Part shown: one piece after another, positions 9,228-17,434 of the stretch
Position numbering within the stretch: the stretch's first letter is position 1
How the letters are laid out: each line of letters opens with the position of its first letter
NCBI GenBank assembly: GCA_019415705.1
Contig: DXYS01000086.1
Location: 88,226-152,225, forward strand
Direction: 5' to 3'
From: Bacteroidales bacterium
GTDB taxonomy: Bacteria; Bacteroidota; Bacteroidia; Bacteroidales; Muribaculaceae
Length of the DNA stretch: 64,000 nucleotides
Notes under the pieces: generated by a model
What the model was told of the DNA's origin: nothing
Seen by the model: only the letters and a program-made list of their open reading frames with translations
The model's database searches: none
Position numbers and translations under genes: made by a program

Positions 9228-9442
9228 TGGGCGAGCACTCCTTTCTCACGCATATAATCCGTCAGATCCTCAATTAAATAATTAGAACTGAATGTATGCA
9301 GTACATCATAAGATGGTATTATATATTCATCAATAATTCCGGACTCCTTAAGCCGACGATATACGTCGCCCTGCGAAAGCTTCAGCACCTGAGCAAGTTT
9401 GCTGATGCAATAAGTCACGAAATCGAGAGTCTTATTATCCAT
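9224..9442 (-). CDS. DUF3791-like small protein (first gene of module)
   Basis: A 72-residue protein. The sequence DFVTYCISKLAQVLKLSQGDVYRRLKESGIIDEYIIPSYDVLHTFSSNYLIEDLTDYMREKG fits DUF3791: a helical N-terminal half and a C-terminal YLIEDLxxYMREKG helix. It is the first gene of the module and overlaps the DUF3990 gene by 4 bp. A -7-like box (TAGTTTTG on the minus strand, 9529-9522) lies 80 bp upstream, without a good -33 box. The region around it is AT-rich. Its likely job is to bind or neutralise the DUF3990 product; this is inferred from gene pairing only. Confidence 0.7.
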   Translation of the reverse strand: MDNKTLDFVTYCISKLAQVLKLSQGDVYRRLKESGIIDEYIIPSYDVLHTFSSNYLIEDLTDYMREKGVLAQ

Positions 9443-9581
9443 ATACTCTAAGATGATAATATTTAAATTCTTGCATATTACATTAATAACGTTTCTGCAA
9501 GCGCAATTATATGATTCTCTACAAAACTAATAATTAATTTTGACTCAAGCGAAATTCATGCAAAGTTTTCTTATAAGGTGC

Positions 9582-9621
9582 AAAAAATTAGACGGAATCA
9601 TGTTAAACACATGACCCCGTC
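9582..9621 (-). terminator. Terminator of the class II RNR gene
   Basis: Hairpin with arms GACGGAATCATGT and ACATGACCCCGTC (two mispairs in the middle) and a 5-base loop, followed on the minus strand by TAATTTTTTG. It lies 29 bp past the RNR stop. Confidence 0.7.
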
Positions 9622-9649
9622 CAAATTACATTTCTAACGATTTATTTCC

Positions 9650-12178
9650 TTATCCACACTTTGAAGTGCCGCAGGATGTGCAGATAAGGCAGCCTTCCTG
9701 ATAGATAAGCGTTTCGTTGCCACAGTTAGGGCAGGTCTGACCGCTTGCCTTTGTGCCGTTGGGCAGATATTTCTTAAGGGCGCGCTCGACACCCATTTTC
9801 CATGTGTTGATTGACTGAGAGTCGAGTTCGAGACCGCCGACAAGTTTTAGCACCTGATCGATAGGCATGCCGTAGCGTAACACACCCGAAATAAGTTTGG
9901 CATAATTCCAATACTCGGGATTGAACTTGTCAGACAGTCCCTCGATAGTTGTCTTGTAGCCGCGTTTGTTAATAAACTGGAAGTCGTAGCGTTTGTTGCC
10001 GTTCTCGTCAACCGCCTTGATGATTTTGCCATGTGTGACTGATTTCGGGCAGAATATACCGTCTTCATCATCAGCGAGACCGGTGAAGATTTCGTATGGA
10101 TTGCCGTCTATCAGACCAACAAATGCAATCCACTTCTCCTTGTTATTCTGGAATCGGACAACGTCGGCCTCAAGTTCGATAGGGCGCTTGGCGACATGAG
10201 GCTTGACCTCTCCGGCAGCCGGCTCACTTTTTTTCTCAAGCGCTACAAGCACACCCGAGCGCGAGCCGTCGCGATAGACCGTGCAGCCTTTGCACCCCGA
10301 GCGCCATGCCTCGACATAAAGCGAGTTTACCACTTCTTCGCTGACATCGGCCGGCAGGTTGATGGTAACAGAAATCGAGTGGTCAACCCATTTCTGGATA
10401 CGTCCCTGCATCCTTACTTTCTCAAGCCAGTTGATATCATTGGCAGTAGCACCGGCATAAGGCGAACGCGCTACGAGGGCATCTATCTCCTCCTGCGTAT
10501 AATTATCTTTGACTTCGATGCCGTTGATATTCATCCAGTCAATAAACTTGGGATGATAAACAACATACTCCTCAAATGCGTCACCTGTCTCGTCGACATA
10601 ATCGATGCGGACACTGGCGTCGTTGGGGTTGACCTTGCGGCGACGTTTGTAGACAGGCATAAAGACAGGCTCAATACCGGAGGTTGTGCGCGTCATAAGA
10701 CTCGTGGTACCGGTCGGCGCGATAGTCAGACAGGCGATATTACGACGACCATACTGACACATTTTATCATAAAGCTCCGGCGAAGCCTCACGCAGACGGT
10801 TGATATAGGGATTGTTTTTCTCGCGCTCTTTGTCAAATATTTCAAAGGCGCCACGCTCCTTGGCCATTTCTACAGACGAGCCGTAAGCCGCGAGAGCTAA
10901 TGCGCGATGCACACTGACAGAGAAATCGGTCGCCTCCTCCGTGCCATATCTCAGACCGAGAGCGGCGAGCATGTCGCCCTCAGCGGTTGTACCGACACCT
11001 GTGCGACGTCCTTTAAGAGTCTTTGCCTTGATTTTCAGCCAAAGATTACGCTCTGATGATTTCACTTCCTCTGTCTCGGGGTCGGCATCGATTTTCTCGA
11101 GAATGGTGTCAATCTTCTCCATTTCGAGATCGATAATATCGTCCATCATGCGCTGTGCCATGGCGACATACTTGGCAAATTTATCAAAATTAAATTTTGC
11201 CTGAGGCGTGAAAGGATTGTCGACAAACGAGTAAAGGTTAATAGCTATCAGACGGCAGCTGTCATAAGGACAGAGAGGTATCTCACCACAGGGATTGGTC
11301 GAAATGGTGCGGAAACCGAGGTCGGCATAACAGTCAGGCACAGACTCGCGCGTGATTGTATCCCAGAAGAGGACACCGGGCTCGGCCGATTTCCATGCAT
11401 TATGTATAATCTTAGCCCATAGCTCCTTGGCATTGATGTTTTTACTGATAAACGGTTTGTCGGAGTCTACCGGATAAGCCTGAGTATATTCGGTCCCGTC
11501 AGTAGCCGCCTTCATGAAATCATCATCGATGCGCACCGACACATTGGCGCCGGTTACACGGCCCTCAGTCATCTTTGCGTCTATAAATGCCTCCGAATCA
11601 GGATGCTTGATAGAGACAGTCATCATAAGCGCTCCGCGACGTCCGTCTTGAGCGACCTCGCGTGTCGAGTTTGAATAACGCTCCATAAAGGGCACAAGAC
11701 CGGTCGAGGTGAGGGCGGAGTTCTTTACAGGCGTACCTTTCGGACGGATATGCGAGAGGTCATGTCCGACACCTCCGCGACGCTTCATCAGCTGCACCTG
11801 CTCCTCATCTATACGTATAACACCGCCGTAAGAGTCCGGGGCGCCGTCAAGACCGATGACAAAGCAATTTGAAAGAGAGCCTACCTGATAATGGTTACCG
11901 ATGCCTGACATCGGACTGCCCTGAGGAACTATGTATTTAAAATCCTTCAGAGCATCATATATCTCATCGGCAGACATCGGATTGGGATACTTCCGCTCTA
12001 TGCGGGCAATTTCGCCGGCAATACGGCGATGCATGTCATCCGGCGTAAGTTCAAAGATGTGGCCGAACGAATCTTTAAGAGCATATTTGCTGACCCATAC
12101 GCGAGCCGCAAGCTCATCACCGCCAAAATACTTTAACGAAGCATCATACGCCTCGTCATAGGTGTAACTTTTTTCCAT
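9650..12178 (-). CDS. nrdJ: Adenosylcobalamin-dependent (class II) ribonucleotide reductase
   Basis: An 842-residue enzyme that reduces ribonucleotides to deoxyribonucleotides with a B12-generated thiyl radical and needs no oxygen. It shows SGIGNHYQVGSLSNCFVIG with the first redox Cys, TNPCGEIPLCPYDSC with the radical Cys and catalytic Glu, IAPTGTTSLMTRTTSGIEP near the end of the barrel, and a C-terminal CPNCG...CTSCGTSKCG tail that should bind zinc and supply the reducing thiols. The start is set at ATG 12178 (MEKSYTYDEAYD) by the family pattern; an in-frame ATG lies four codons upstream. I see no cobalamin riboswitch or NrdR box upstream. A terminator follows. Confidence 0.95.
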   Translation of the reverse strand: MEKSYTYDEAYDASLKYFGGDELAARVWVSKYALKDSFGHIFELTPDDMHRRIAGEIARIERKYPNPMSADEIYDALKDFKYIVPQGSPMSGIGNHYQVGSLSNCFVIGLDGAPDSYGGVIRIDEEQVQLMKRRGGVGHDLSHIRPKGTPVKNSALTSTGLVPFMERYSNSTREVAQDGRRGALMMTVSIKHPDSEAFIDAKMTEGRVTGANVSVRIDDDFMKAATDGTEYTQAYPVDSDKPFISKNINAKELWAKIIHNAWKSAEPGVLFWDTITRESVPDCYADLGFRTISTNPCGEIPLCPYDSCRLIAINLYSFVDNPFTPQAKFNFDKFAKYVAMAQRMMDDIIDLEMEKIDTILEKIDADPETEEVKSSERNLWLKIKAKTLKGRRTGVGTTAEGDMLAALGLRYGTEEATDFSVSVHRALALAAYGSSVEMAKERGAFEIFDKEREKNNPYINRLREASPELYDKMCQYGRRNIACLTIAPTGTTSLMTRTTSGIEPVFMPVYKRRRKVNPNDASVRIDYVDETGDAFEEYVVYHPKFIDWMNINGIEVKDNYTQEEIDALVARSPYAGATANDINWLEKVRMQGRIQKWVDHSISVTINLPADVSEEVVNSLYVEAWRSGCKGCTVYRDGSRSGVLVALEKKSEPAAGEVKPHVAKRPIELEADVVRFQNNKEKWIAFVGLIDGNPYEIFTGLADDEDGIFCPKSVTHGKIIKAVDENGNKRYDFQFINKRGYKTTIEGLSDKFNPEYWNYAKLISGVLRYGMPIDQVLKLVGGLELDSQSINTWKMGVERALKKYLPNGTKASGQTCPNCGNETLIYQEGCLICTSCGTSKCG

Positions 12179-12190
12179 GATAAATGTCAA

Positions 12191-12556
12191 ATGATTTGAC
12201 TGTTTATTCTTAATGCAATTGTATTAATCTGTCAATCAAACGGGTTAATTAAGGTTGGAAAAGCATGAGGCCCGCTCTGACCGACTCCGACGAATTGTTG
12301 TCCGCAAAATTCTAAATTATATTTGAAGATAACAAACTTTTGAGTCGAAATTTTTCTACAAAATCGAAAAGTTTCCCATTTAAAAACATTAAAAGGTTAC
12401 ATATTAATCAATTAACCATTTGAACACAGCCTAAAAGTTTTCCAAAACAAAATTTTGACACCGCTAATGTTTATAACTTTTTTCAAGTGTCATGTTTGTA
12501 AAATCACAGAAATATCATTTAATTTGCACATTATAATACACGTCATAATAACCGAC
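12191..12556. other. Divergent intergenic region between nrdJ and the nitroreductase gene
   Basis: About 370 bp, AT-rich in the right two thirds. The only supported element is the nitroreductase promoter. No gene, RNA or riboswitch core is seen, and no convincing nrdJ promoter. A plus-strand frame runs through the right end but is upstream of the conserved start of the nitroreductase. Confidence 0.6.
12495..12527 (+). promoter_or_regulatory. Promoter of the nitroreductase gene
   Basis: TTTG, 20 bases, then TTAATTTGC, one base off the TAnnTTTG -7 box. The start codon is 30 bp downstream. Confidence 0.5.
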
Positions 12557-13312
12557 ATGGACACAAAATGCTATTTCTCCACAAGACGCACAGTAAGAAG
12601 CTACTCCGATAAAGTGATTCCCGACACTCTATTAAACGATATGCTTGAACAGGCATCGCATGCACCTACGACGGGCAATATGCAGCTCTACAGCGTCATT
12701 ATCACACGCGACCCCGAAATGAAACGCCGCCTTTCTCCGGCACATTTCAACCAGCCTTCGGTCTGCGCCGCTGATGTGGTGCTGACATTTTGCACCGATT
12801 TCAATCGTTTCGACCGCTGGTGTCAGGCACGTGACGCAAAGCCGGGATATGAAAATTTTCAGTCGTTCATGTCTGCCGTACTCGACACAACAATTTTCGC
12901 GCAGCAGTTTGTAACTATAGCCGAGCTCAACGGCCTCGGCACATGCTATCTCGGCACAACGACATACAACGCTCCGCAGATTGCCGAAATACTTGACCTC
13001 CCCGAAATGGTTGTGCCTATAACAACCGTTACCGTCGGCTATCCTGCCGGAGAGGCGCCGGTCAGCGACCGTTTGCCACTCAACGCCATCATGCACACCG
13101 AGCATTATAAAGATTATACCCCGGACGATATCAATCGTATTTACAGCGAAAAAGAGAGTAGGGAAGACTCGACCCGCTTCATAGCCGAAAATGGCAAGAA
13201 AACTCTCGCACAGGTATTTACCGATATACGCTACCCGCGCGAAAACAACGAGACATTCTCAAAGGTCTTTTACGATTTTATAATTTCGAAGGGCTACAAG
13301 ATGCCCTTCTGA
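12557..13312 (+). CDS. Nitroreductase family flavoprotein
   Basis: A 251-residue FMN-dependent oxidoreductase. The N-terminal FSTRRTVRSYSDKVIPDTLL and ASHAPTTGNMQLYSVII segments are the FMN-phosphate and ring-binding motifs of the NfsA-type group. NGLGTCYLGT and the C-terminal RxPLNAIMHTEHY segment also fit. The start is ATG 12557 (MDTKCYFSTRR); the preceding in-frame residues are not protein-like and the promoter lies inside them. It converges on dnaA with 14 bp between the stops. The substrate is unknown; quinones or nitroaromatics are typical. Confidence 0.88.
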   Translation: MDTKCYFSTRRTVRSYSDKVIPDTLLNDMLEQASHAPTTGNMQLYSVIITRDPEMKRRLSPAHFNQPSVCAADVVLTFCTDFNRFDRWCQARDAKPGYENFQSFMSAVLDTTIFAQQFVTIAELNGLGTCYLGTTTYNAPQIAEILDLPEMVVPITTVTVGYPAGEAPVSDRLPLNAIMHTEHYKDYTPDDINRIYSEKESREDSTRFIAENGKKTLAQVFTDIRYPRENNETFSKVFYDFIISKGYKMPF

Positions 13313-13326
13313 CGTCCTACACGGTT

Positions 13327-14718
13327 TCAGCCGTTGACTATCATCGCCTCAATCGCAGCCACGTCGGCACTGAGCTGACGCTCAATCGGCAGACGCTCTT
13401 CTATATTGCGGCAGGCGTATATTACAGTCGCATGCGTGCGATCAATGCGCGAGCCGATTGCCGTTACAGGCATATTGGTCAGCTTCTTGGCCATATACAT
13501 AAGCATCTGGCGTGCATCAGATATTTCACGCTTGCGCGATTTGGTAAACAGGCAGTCGGGATTGATATTATAATAGTTGCTCACGCGATCGACAATCAAT
13601 TCGAAATTAACCTGTCGGCGATTGATTTTTACCGAGTTGGCGATAACACTGCGGGCAAGATCAAGCGTAATGTCACAATTAAGTACGGCCGCACGTCCGA
13701 TAAGCGAAACCATCACACCTTCAAGATCACGGATACTTTCGGTGACATTGTCCGATATATAATTTATCAGTTCGTCAGACAATTCAATGCCGTCCTGTTC
13801 GGCTTTTTGCAAAAGCACATGACGGCGCAACTCGGCATCAGGTTTTTCGAGCTGAACAGACATGCCCCATTTGAAACGTGACAGCAGGCGGTCCTCAAAA
13901 CCATCCATATCAGCCGGCGCACAATCGCTCGACATGATAATCTGCTTATTGTTCTGATGCAGATGATTGAATATGTGGAAGAATGTGTTTTGCGTTCCGG
14001 GCTTCTTGTGCAGCTCCTGTATATCGTCAATGATTAATGTATCGATGCTCTGATAGAAGTGAAAGAAGTTGTTCAGCTCACCCTTGAGATTGGCGGCAGT
14101 ATACTGGCTTTCGAAAAGCCTCGCGCTGACATAAAGCACGCGCGCGCTTGGATTCTGTTCTTTGATACGGATACCTATTGCTTGTATCAGATGGGTTTTG
14201 CCTACACCGGTCGGACCGAAGACAAACAGAGGGTTGAAAGTCTTCACCGACGGATTTGTCGCAACAGTTTCGCTGATTGCACGGGCTATCTTGTTGCTCT
14301 CGCCCTGACAATAATTTTCAAACGTATAGCGAGCATTTAACTGAGAGTCAAAAGGCTCCAGATTCTTTGGCTGAAAAGGATTGGCCGGACGGGCATTGGA
14401 CTGCTCGAGTATGGTTGTCGACGGACTCGACGTGCGCATACTGACGGCAGTTTGCGGGTCATTCTGAACCTGCAGATAGTTGTAGGTCAAAGTAACGCCT
14501 GCGCCATAAATTTTGCGAATAGCAGCTCCCAACACCGACAGATAACGCTGCTCGAGGATATCCACGACGAAAGGCGACGGCAGCATAAGCTTGAGTTTGT
14601 TGTCTTCAAACCCAAGAGATGTTATCGGTTTAAACCATGCCTCAAACTGAGGCCCGGGAATATTGTCCTTTATAAAGGCAAGACATTCTTCCCACAATTG
14701 TTGGTGAGATTTCTCCAT
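13327..14718 (-). CDS. dnaA: Chromosomal replication initiator protein DnaA
   Basis: A 463-residue protein that binds origin boxes and opens DNA for replication. Domain I covers residues 1-85 (LWEECLAFIKDNI...FEAWF), with a short linker domain to about 125. The AAA+ domain has P-loop GPTGVGKTH (Lys174) and Walker B LIIDDIQEL. Domain IV ends with the signature DRTHATVIYACRNIEERL. The length is normal. The gene is transcribed alone; no clear -33/-7 promoter is visible, but the 418-bp upstream region is unusually rich in palindromes. dnaN is not adjacent, as is common in Bacteroidota. Confidence 0.97.
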   Translation of the reverse strand: MEKSHQQLWEECLAFIKDNIPGPQFEAWFKPITSLGFEDNKLKLMLPSPFVVDILEQRYLSVLGAAIRKIYGAGVTLTYNYLQVQNDPQTAVSMRTSSPSTTILEQSNARPANPFQPKNLEPFDSQLNARYTFENYCQGESNKIARAISETVATNPSVKTFNPLFVFGPTGVGKTHLIQAIGIRIKEQNPSARVLYVSARLFESQYTAANLKGELNNFFHFYQSIDTLIIDDIQELHKKPGTQNTFFHIFNHLHQNNKQIIMSSDCAPADMDGFEDRLLSRFKWGMSVQLEKPDAELRRHVLLQKAEQDGIELSDELINYISDNVTESIRDLEGVMVSLIGRAAVLNCDITLDLARSVIANSVKINRRQVNFELIVDRVSNYYNINPDCLFTKSRKREISDARQMLMYMAKKLTNMPVTAIGSRIDRTHATVIYACRNIEERLPIERQLSADVAAIEAMIVNG

Positions 14719-14777
14719 TTTCGTCGTGATAAAGTGTCAGAGATAAGGCGTTGGGGCCTATGCTTTTTCCGATAACA

Positions 14778-14827
14778 AATTTCCAATTATTTTTTATAAA
14801 AAACAATCTTCAAAATATTTGGAAATT
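14778..14827. repeat. Inverted repeat with AT-rich palindromic core
   Basis: Outer arms AATTTCCAA (14778-14786) and TTGGAAATT (14819-14827). Between them is TTTTTTATAAAAAA, itself a perfect palindrome. This could melt easily or bind a regulator just upstream of dnaA. Confidence 0.5.
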
Positions 14828-14953
14828 AAACTTATTTTACAACCTTATCAATGTCAGTGCTTTAACAAACCAAGAGTCCACGCATTTAACAAAGACTTCA
14901 GATAATAACCGTAAATAGCATTATATCAGCCATATATCGATGCCGCCTGATTG

Positions 14954-14993
14954 TTCCACGATTTAGAGATATAATTTATGCATGCGTGGAACG
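14954..14993. repeat. Inverted repeat GTTCCACG / CGTGGAAC
   Basis: Eight-base arms about 24 bases apart. Each arm resembles half of the parS consensus (TGTTTCACG, with TGTTCCACG present on the left), but the halves are not adjacent, so this is not a normal parS. Confidence 0.4.
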
Positions 14994-15043
14994 CCCACAA
15001 TTTCGCGACTTATGCGCTTAACAATGTTAAATCAACGTTTTTG

Positions 15044-15070
15044 TCTTATTTGAAATAATTTCAAATAAGA
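15044..15070. repeat. Perfect 27-nt palindrome
   Basis: Arms TCTTATTTGAAAT and ATTTCAAATAAGA around a single A at 15057. All 13 pairs match. There is no T-tract, so a terminator is unlikely; a binding site for a dimeric protein fits better. Confidence 0.6.
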
Positions 15071-15086
15071 ACATTTTTACACACTA

Positions 15087-15123
15087 CACGCCGCAAAAAT
15101 CCCGGACGGGCTAATGCGGCGTG
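15087..15123 (-). terminator. Possible terminator of the MCE gene
   Basis: Nine-bp GC-rich stem CACGCCGCA / TGCGGCGTG with a 19-base loop, 14 bp past the MCE stop. The T-run on the minus strand is poor, so the call is tentative. Confidence 0.4.
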
Positions 15124-15136
15124 CGATAGTATCTTG

Positions 15137-16036
15137 TTAAAGCAGCTTTATGCTTATATAGCGCTTGGGGTTTTTCTTTATGTCTATAAAGAGCGAATCA
15201 AGACTTCTAACAGTAGCATTTATATTATCGTAGAGTTGCGGATCATGTGTGAGCTTACCGACCGTAGACTCGGCCTCGTTAAGCTGTTCGGTGAGAGTTC
15301 GCAGATTGACAACGATAGCAGCCAGATCTTCCGCCATTGTATCGACCGGCATACGTTCGAGCTTTTCGGTCAGTACGGTTAAGTCCTCACTCGACTGAGC
15401 AAAATTACCGGTGATAGTCTCCACATTGTTGGCGATAGGCGACATTTTGGCCATAACAGCCTTTAGCTGGCGTGTCGTAGCCTCAAGATTGACCGTGATG
15501 TCGTCGATACGGCGCACGGCGGTCAACAGGGCGGGGTCGCCGACAATACGGTTGATTGAGGTGAGCAGCGTATCAATCTTTGGCAGAAAACTCTCGACTG
15601 ACGGCAGCAGAGATTTGCTGACATTGTCCATAAGACCTGTTGCCACGACGCCCTTGAGCTCATCGCCTACATTATGCATTGTCGAGGCCTGACTCATTTT
15701 AATCTCTATCGATGCCGTGCCTAAAAGATCTGTTTTGAGCACAGCCTCCGAGCCGGTCGGCACTTTAAGACTTTTGTCTACACTCATCTCGACAAGTACA
15801 TGTCCGGGGTTATCATATTGATATCTGATTTCACGCACCTGACCGACCTTAAAGCCATTGATGGTGACAGGCGCCGAAATGGCCAGTCCTTCTACATTAT
15901 TATATGAGGCAGTGTAATAGTTGGAAGCCTTGAACACATTAACCCCCTTAAGGAAATCAATGCCGAAAAACAGCAGAGCCAATGCGAAAATGACTATGGC
16001 TCCAATCAGCACTTCTTTGCGAAAAATCTTTTTCAT
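15137..16036 (-). CDS. MCE family protein (MlaD-like)
   Basis: A 299-residue protein with one N-terminal membrane segment (VLIGAIVIFALALLFFGIDFL) and an MCE domain at about 35-115 (YYTASYNNVEGLAISAPV, INGFKVGQVREI, TDLLGTASIEI). A long helical C-terminus follows that can form a coiled coil. MCE proteins form periplasmic rings that move lipid between the membranes with an MlaE/MlaF ABC transporter. Those partners are not in the window. It lies 39 bp after the amidase gene and is probably co-transcribed with it, as is usual in Bacteroidales. Confidence 0.9.
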   Translation of the reverse strand: MKKIFRKEVLIGAIVIFALALLFFGIDFLKGVNVFKASNYYTASYNNVEGLAISAPVTINGFKVGQVREIRYQYDNPGHVLVEMSVDKSLKVPTGSEAVLKTDLLGTASIEIKMSQASTMHNVGDELKGVVATGLMDNVSKSLLPSVESFLPKIDTLLTSINRIVGDPALLTAVRRIDDITVNLEATTRQLKAVMAKMSPIANNVETITGNFAQSSEDLTVLTEKLERMPVDTMAEDLAAIVVNLRTLTEQLNEAESTVGKLTHDPQLYDNINATVRSLDSLFIDIKKNPKRYISIKLL

Positions 16037-16075
16037 TATCTATTATTAAACTTAAACTTCTTGATTAATTATCAC

Positions 16076-17257
16076 TCAGATTATCTTATCGCCGCGCATT
16101 TTGATGACATAAGCGTCACGAAAACGTTTCTTCAATTTTTTCAATGCTTGGCGGGCTTCAGACTCGGTTTTATACGATCCGCTATAATACTTGTAGAAAT
16201 TGCCGTCACGCACATGACCCACATCCTTGACGCCGCGGAGCTGGCTGTCATTCTTTTTCAGTTTCTTCTTTGACGCAAGTATCTGCACATGATAAGTAGT
16301 CTTATTTCGCGAGACGGTTACGTCTTTAGACTCCTTATCTTTAACATCCGCACGTACATTCTTGTTGTCAGATGACGTATTTCCGGCAGTCCTCACATCA
16401 CGGTGAATGACACCGTTCGAGCCGTTACCCGTATAATACTCCTTAAAAGCATTGAACAAAGCATCGGCACATTTTTCACGACCATCCTCCGATGCAAGAA
16501 AGTTTTCAGCCTCTGCATTACAGATAAAGTCAAGTTCGACAAGTACTGAAGGCATGGACGTAGCCCAAAGCACCCAGAAACCGGCCTGACGCACGCCCTT
16601 GTCAGCACGCCCGGCGGTCGAGACGAGCTCGTGCTGCATGATGTCGGCGAGGTCGATGCTCTGCAGCATATGACGGTTTTGGTTAAGCTCGAATATTATA
16701 TACGACTCTGATGAGTTGGGGTCGAAGCCTTGATAGTTCTCACTGTAATCATCCTCAAGCGCCATCACGCTGTTCTCGCGCATAGCCACCGAGAGGTTGC
16801 TCTCAGACTTGTGAAGGCCGAGCGTATAGACCGATGCCCCGTGTATCTGGGCACGACGACGGTTGCGACGGTCGACCGAATTGACATGTATAGATATAAA
16901 GACATCTCCGCCGGCATTATTAGCAACGGCGGCACGCTCCTGAAGCGTCAGAAACCGGTCGTTGTCACGCGTATACACCACATCGACTTTGTCAAACTCA
17001 TCGTTAATCTTTTGGCCGAGCCGCTTGCCGACATCGAGCACTATGTCTTTCTCTCGTGCTTTCTTGCCTACGCATCCGGTATCCTTACCGCCGTGGCCGG
17101 GATCGATGACGACCACATATTTGCCTTTACCGCCGTCAGAGCCCTCATCAGCCGGAGCGGCCGACAGTGTAATCATCGGAGCGGCGGCGAGCAGACAGAA
17201 CACCGAGGCGTAAAGCCTGCGGGTTGTTTGTCGGCATATTTCAAGCAATGAGGGCAT
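16076..17257 (-). CDS. N-acetylmuramoyl-L-alanine amidase (Amidase_3) with SPOR domain
   Basis: A 393-residue exported cell-wall hydrolase that cuts the amide bond between MurNAc and the stem peptide. After a signal sequence ending near residue 30 comes the zinc amidase domain with VVVIDPGHGGKDTG, REKDIVLDV, FISIHVNS and VLVELDFICN, which carry the expected His and Glu ligands. A Lys-rich linker leads to a C-terminal SPOR domain (YHVQILASKK...) that binds denuded glycan at the division site. It is the first gene of an operon with the MCE protein. Confidence 0.93.
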   Translation of the reverse strand: MPSLLEICRQTTRRLYASVFCLLAAAPMITLSAAPADEGSDGGKGKYVVVIDPGHGGKDTGCVGKKAREKDIVLDVGKRLGQKINDEFDKVDVVYTRDNDRFLTLQERAAVANNAGGDVFISIHVNSVDRRNRRRAQIHGASVYTLGLHKSESNLSVAMRENSVMALEDDYSENYQGFDPNSSESYIIFELNQNRHMLQSIDLADIMQHELVSTAGRADKGVRQAGFWVLWATSMPSVLVELDFICNAEAENFLASEDGREKCADALFNAFKEYYTGNGSNGVIHRDVRTAGNTSSDNKNVRADVKDKESKDVTVSRNKTTYHVQILASKKKLKKNDSQLRGVKDVGHVRDGNFYKYYSGSYKTESEARQALKKLKKRFRDAYVIKMRGDKII

Positions 17258-17281
17258 CTGAGTTTAATGGCTTATATTTTG

Positions 17282-17313
17282 CAAATTTAAGAAATATTCC
17301 TCTTAATGGCCAA
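17282..17313 (-). promoter_or_regulatory. Promoter of the amidase-MCE operon
   Basis: On the minus strand TTG, 21 bases, then TAAATTTG, a perfect -7 box. The amidase start is 25 bp downstream. Confidence 0.55.
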
Positions 17314-17434
17314 TCACAGGCTCGATTTTATCCTTTTCGGACAGAACTTGCGCATTTTTGTTATATTTTTAAAGAGCAACCGTCCTCACGCCTTCTTTTT
17401 TATTAATTTTGAATTCGTCTTTTTCATTACTTAC

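Larger units (their letters stand above)
14719..15136. other. Palindrome-rich region upstream of dnaA (possible origin or control region)
   Basis: 418 bp, AT-rich, with no gene. It holds a 9-bp inverted repeat around an AT core (14778-14827), a distant GTTCCACG/CGTGGAAC repeat (14954-14993), a perfect 27-nt palindrome (15044-15070), a DnaA-box match TTTTACACA (15075-15083) and a GC-rich hairpin (15087-15123). Only one box of the form TTWTNCACA is seen, so an origin call is weak. Confidence 0.4.

Noticed and set aside
12191..12454. Cobalamin riboswitch upstream of the B12-dependent reductase
   Set aside because: Expected by function, but no B12-box-like core or long structured leader is seen.
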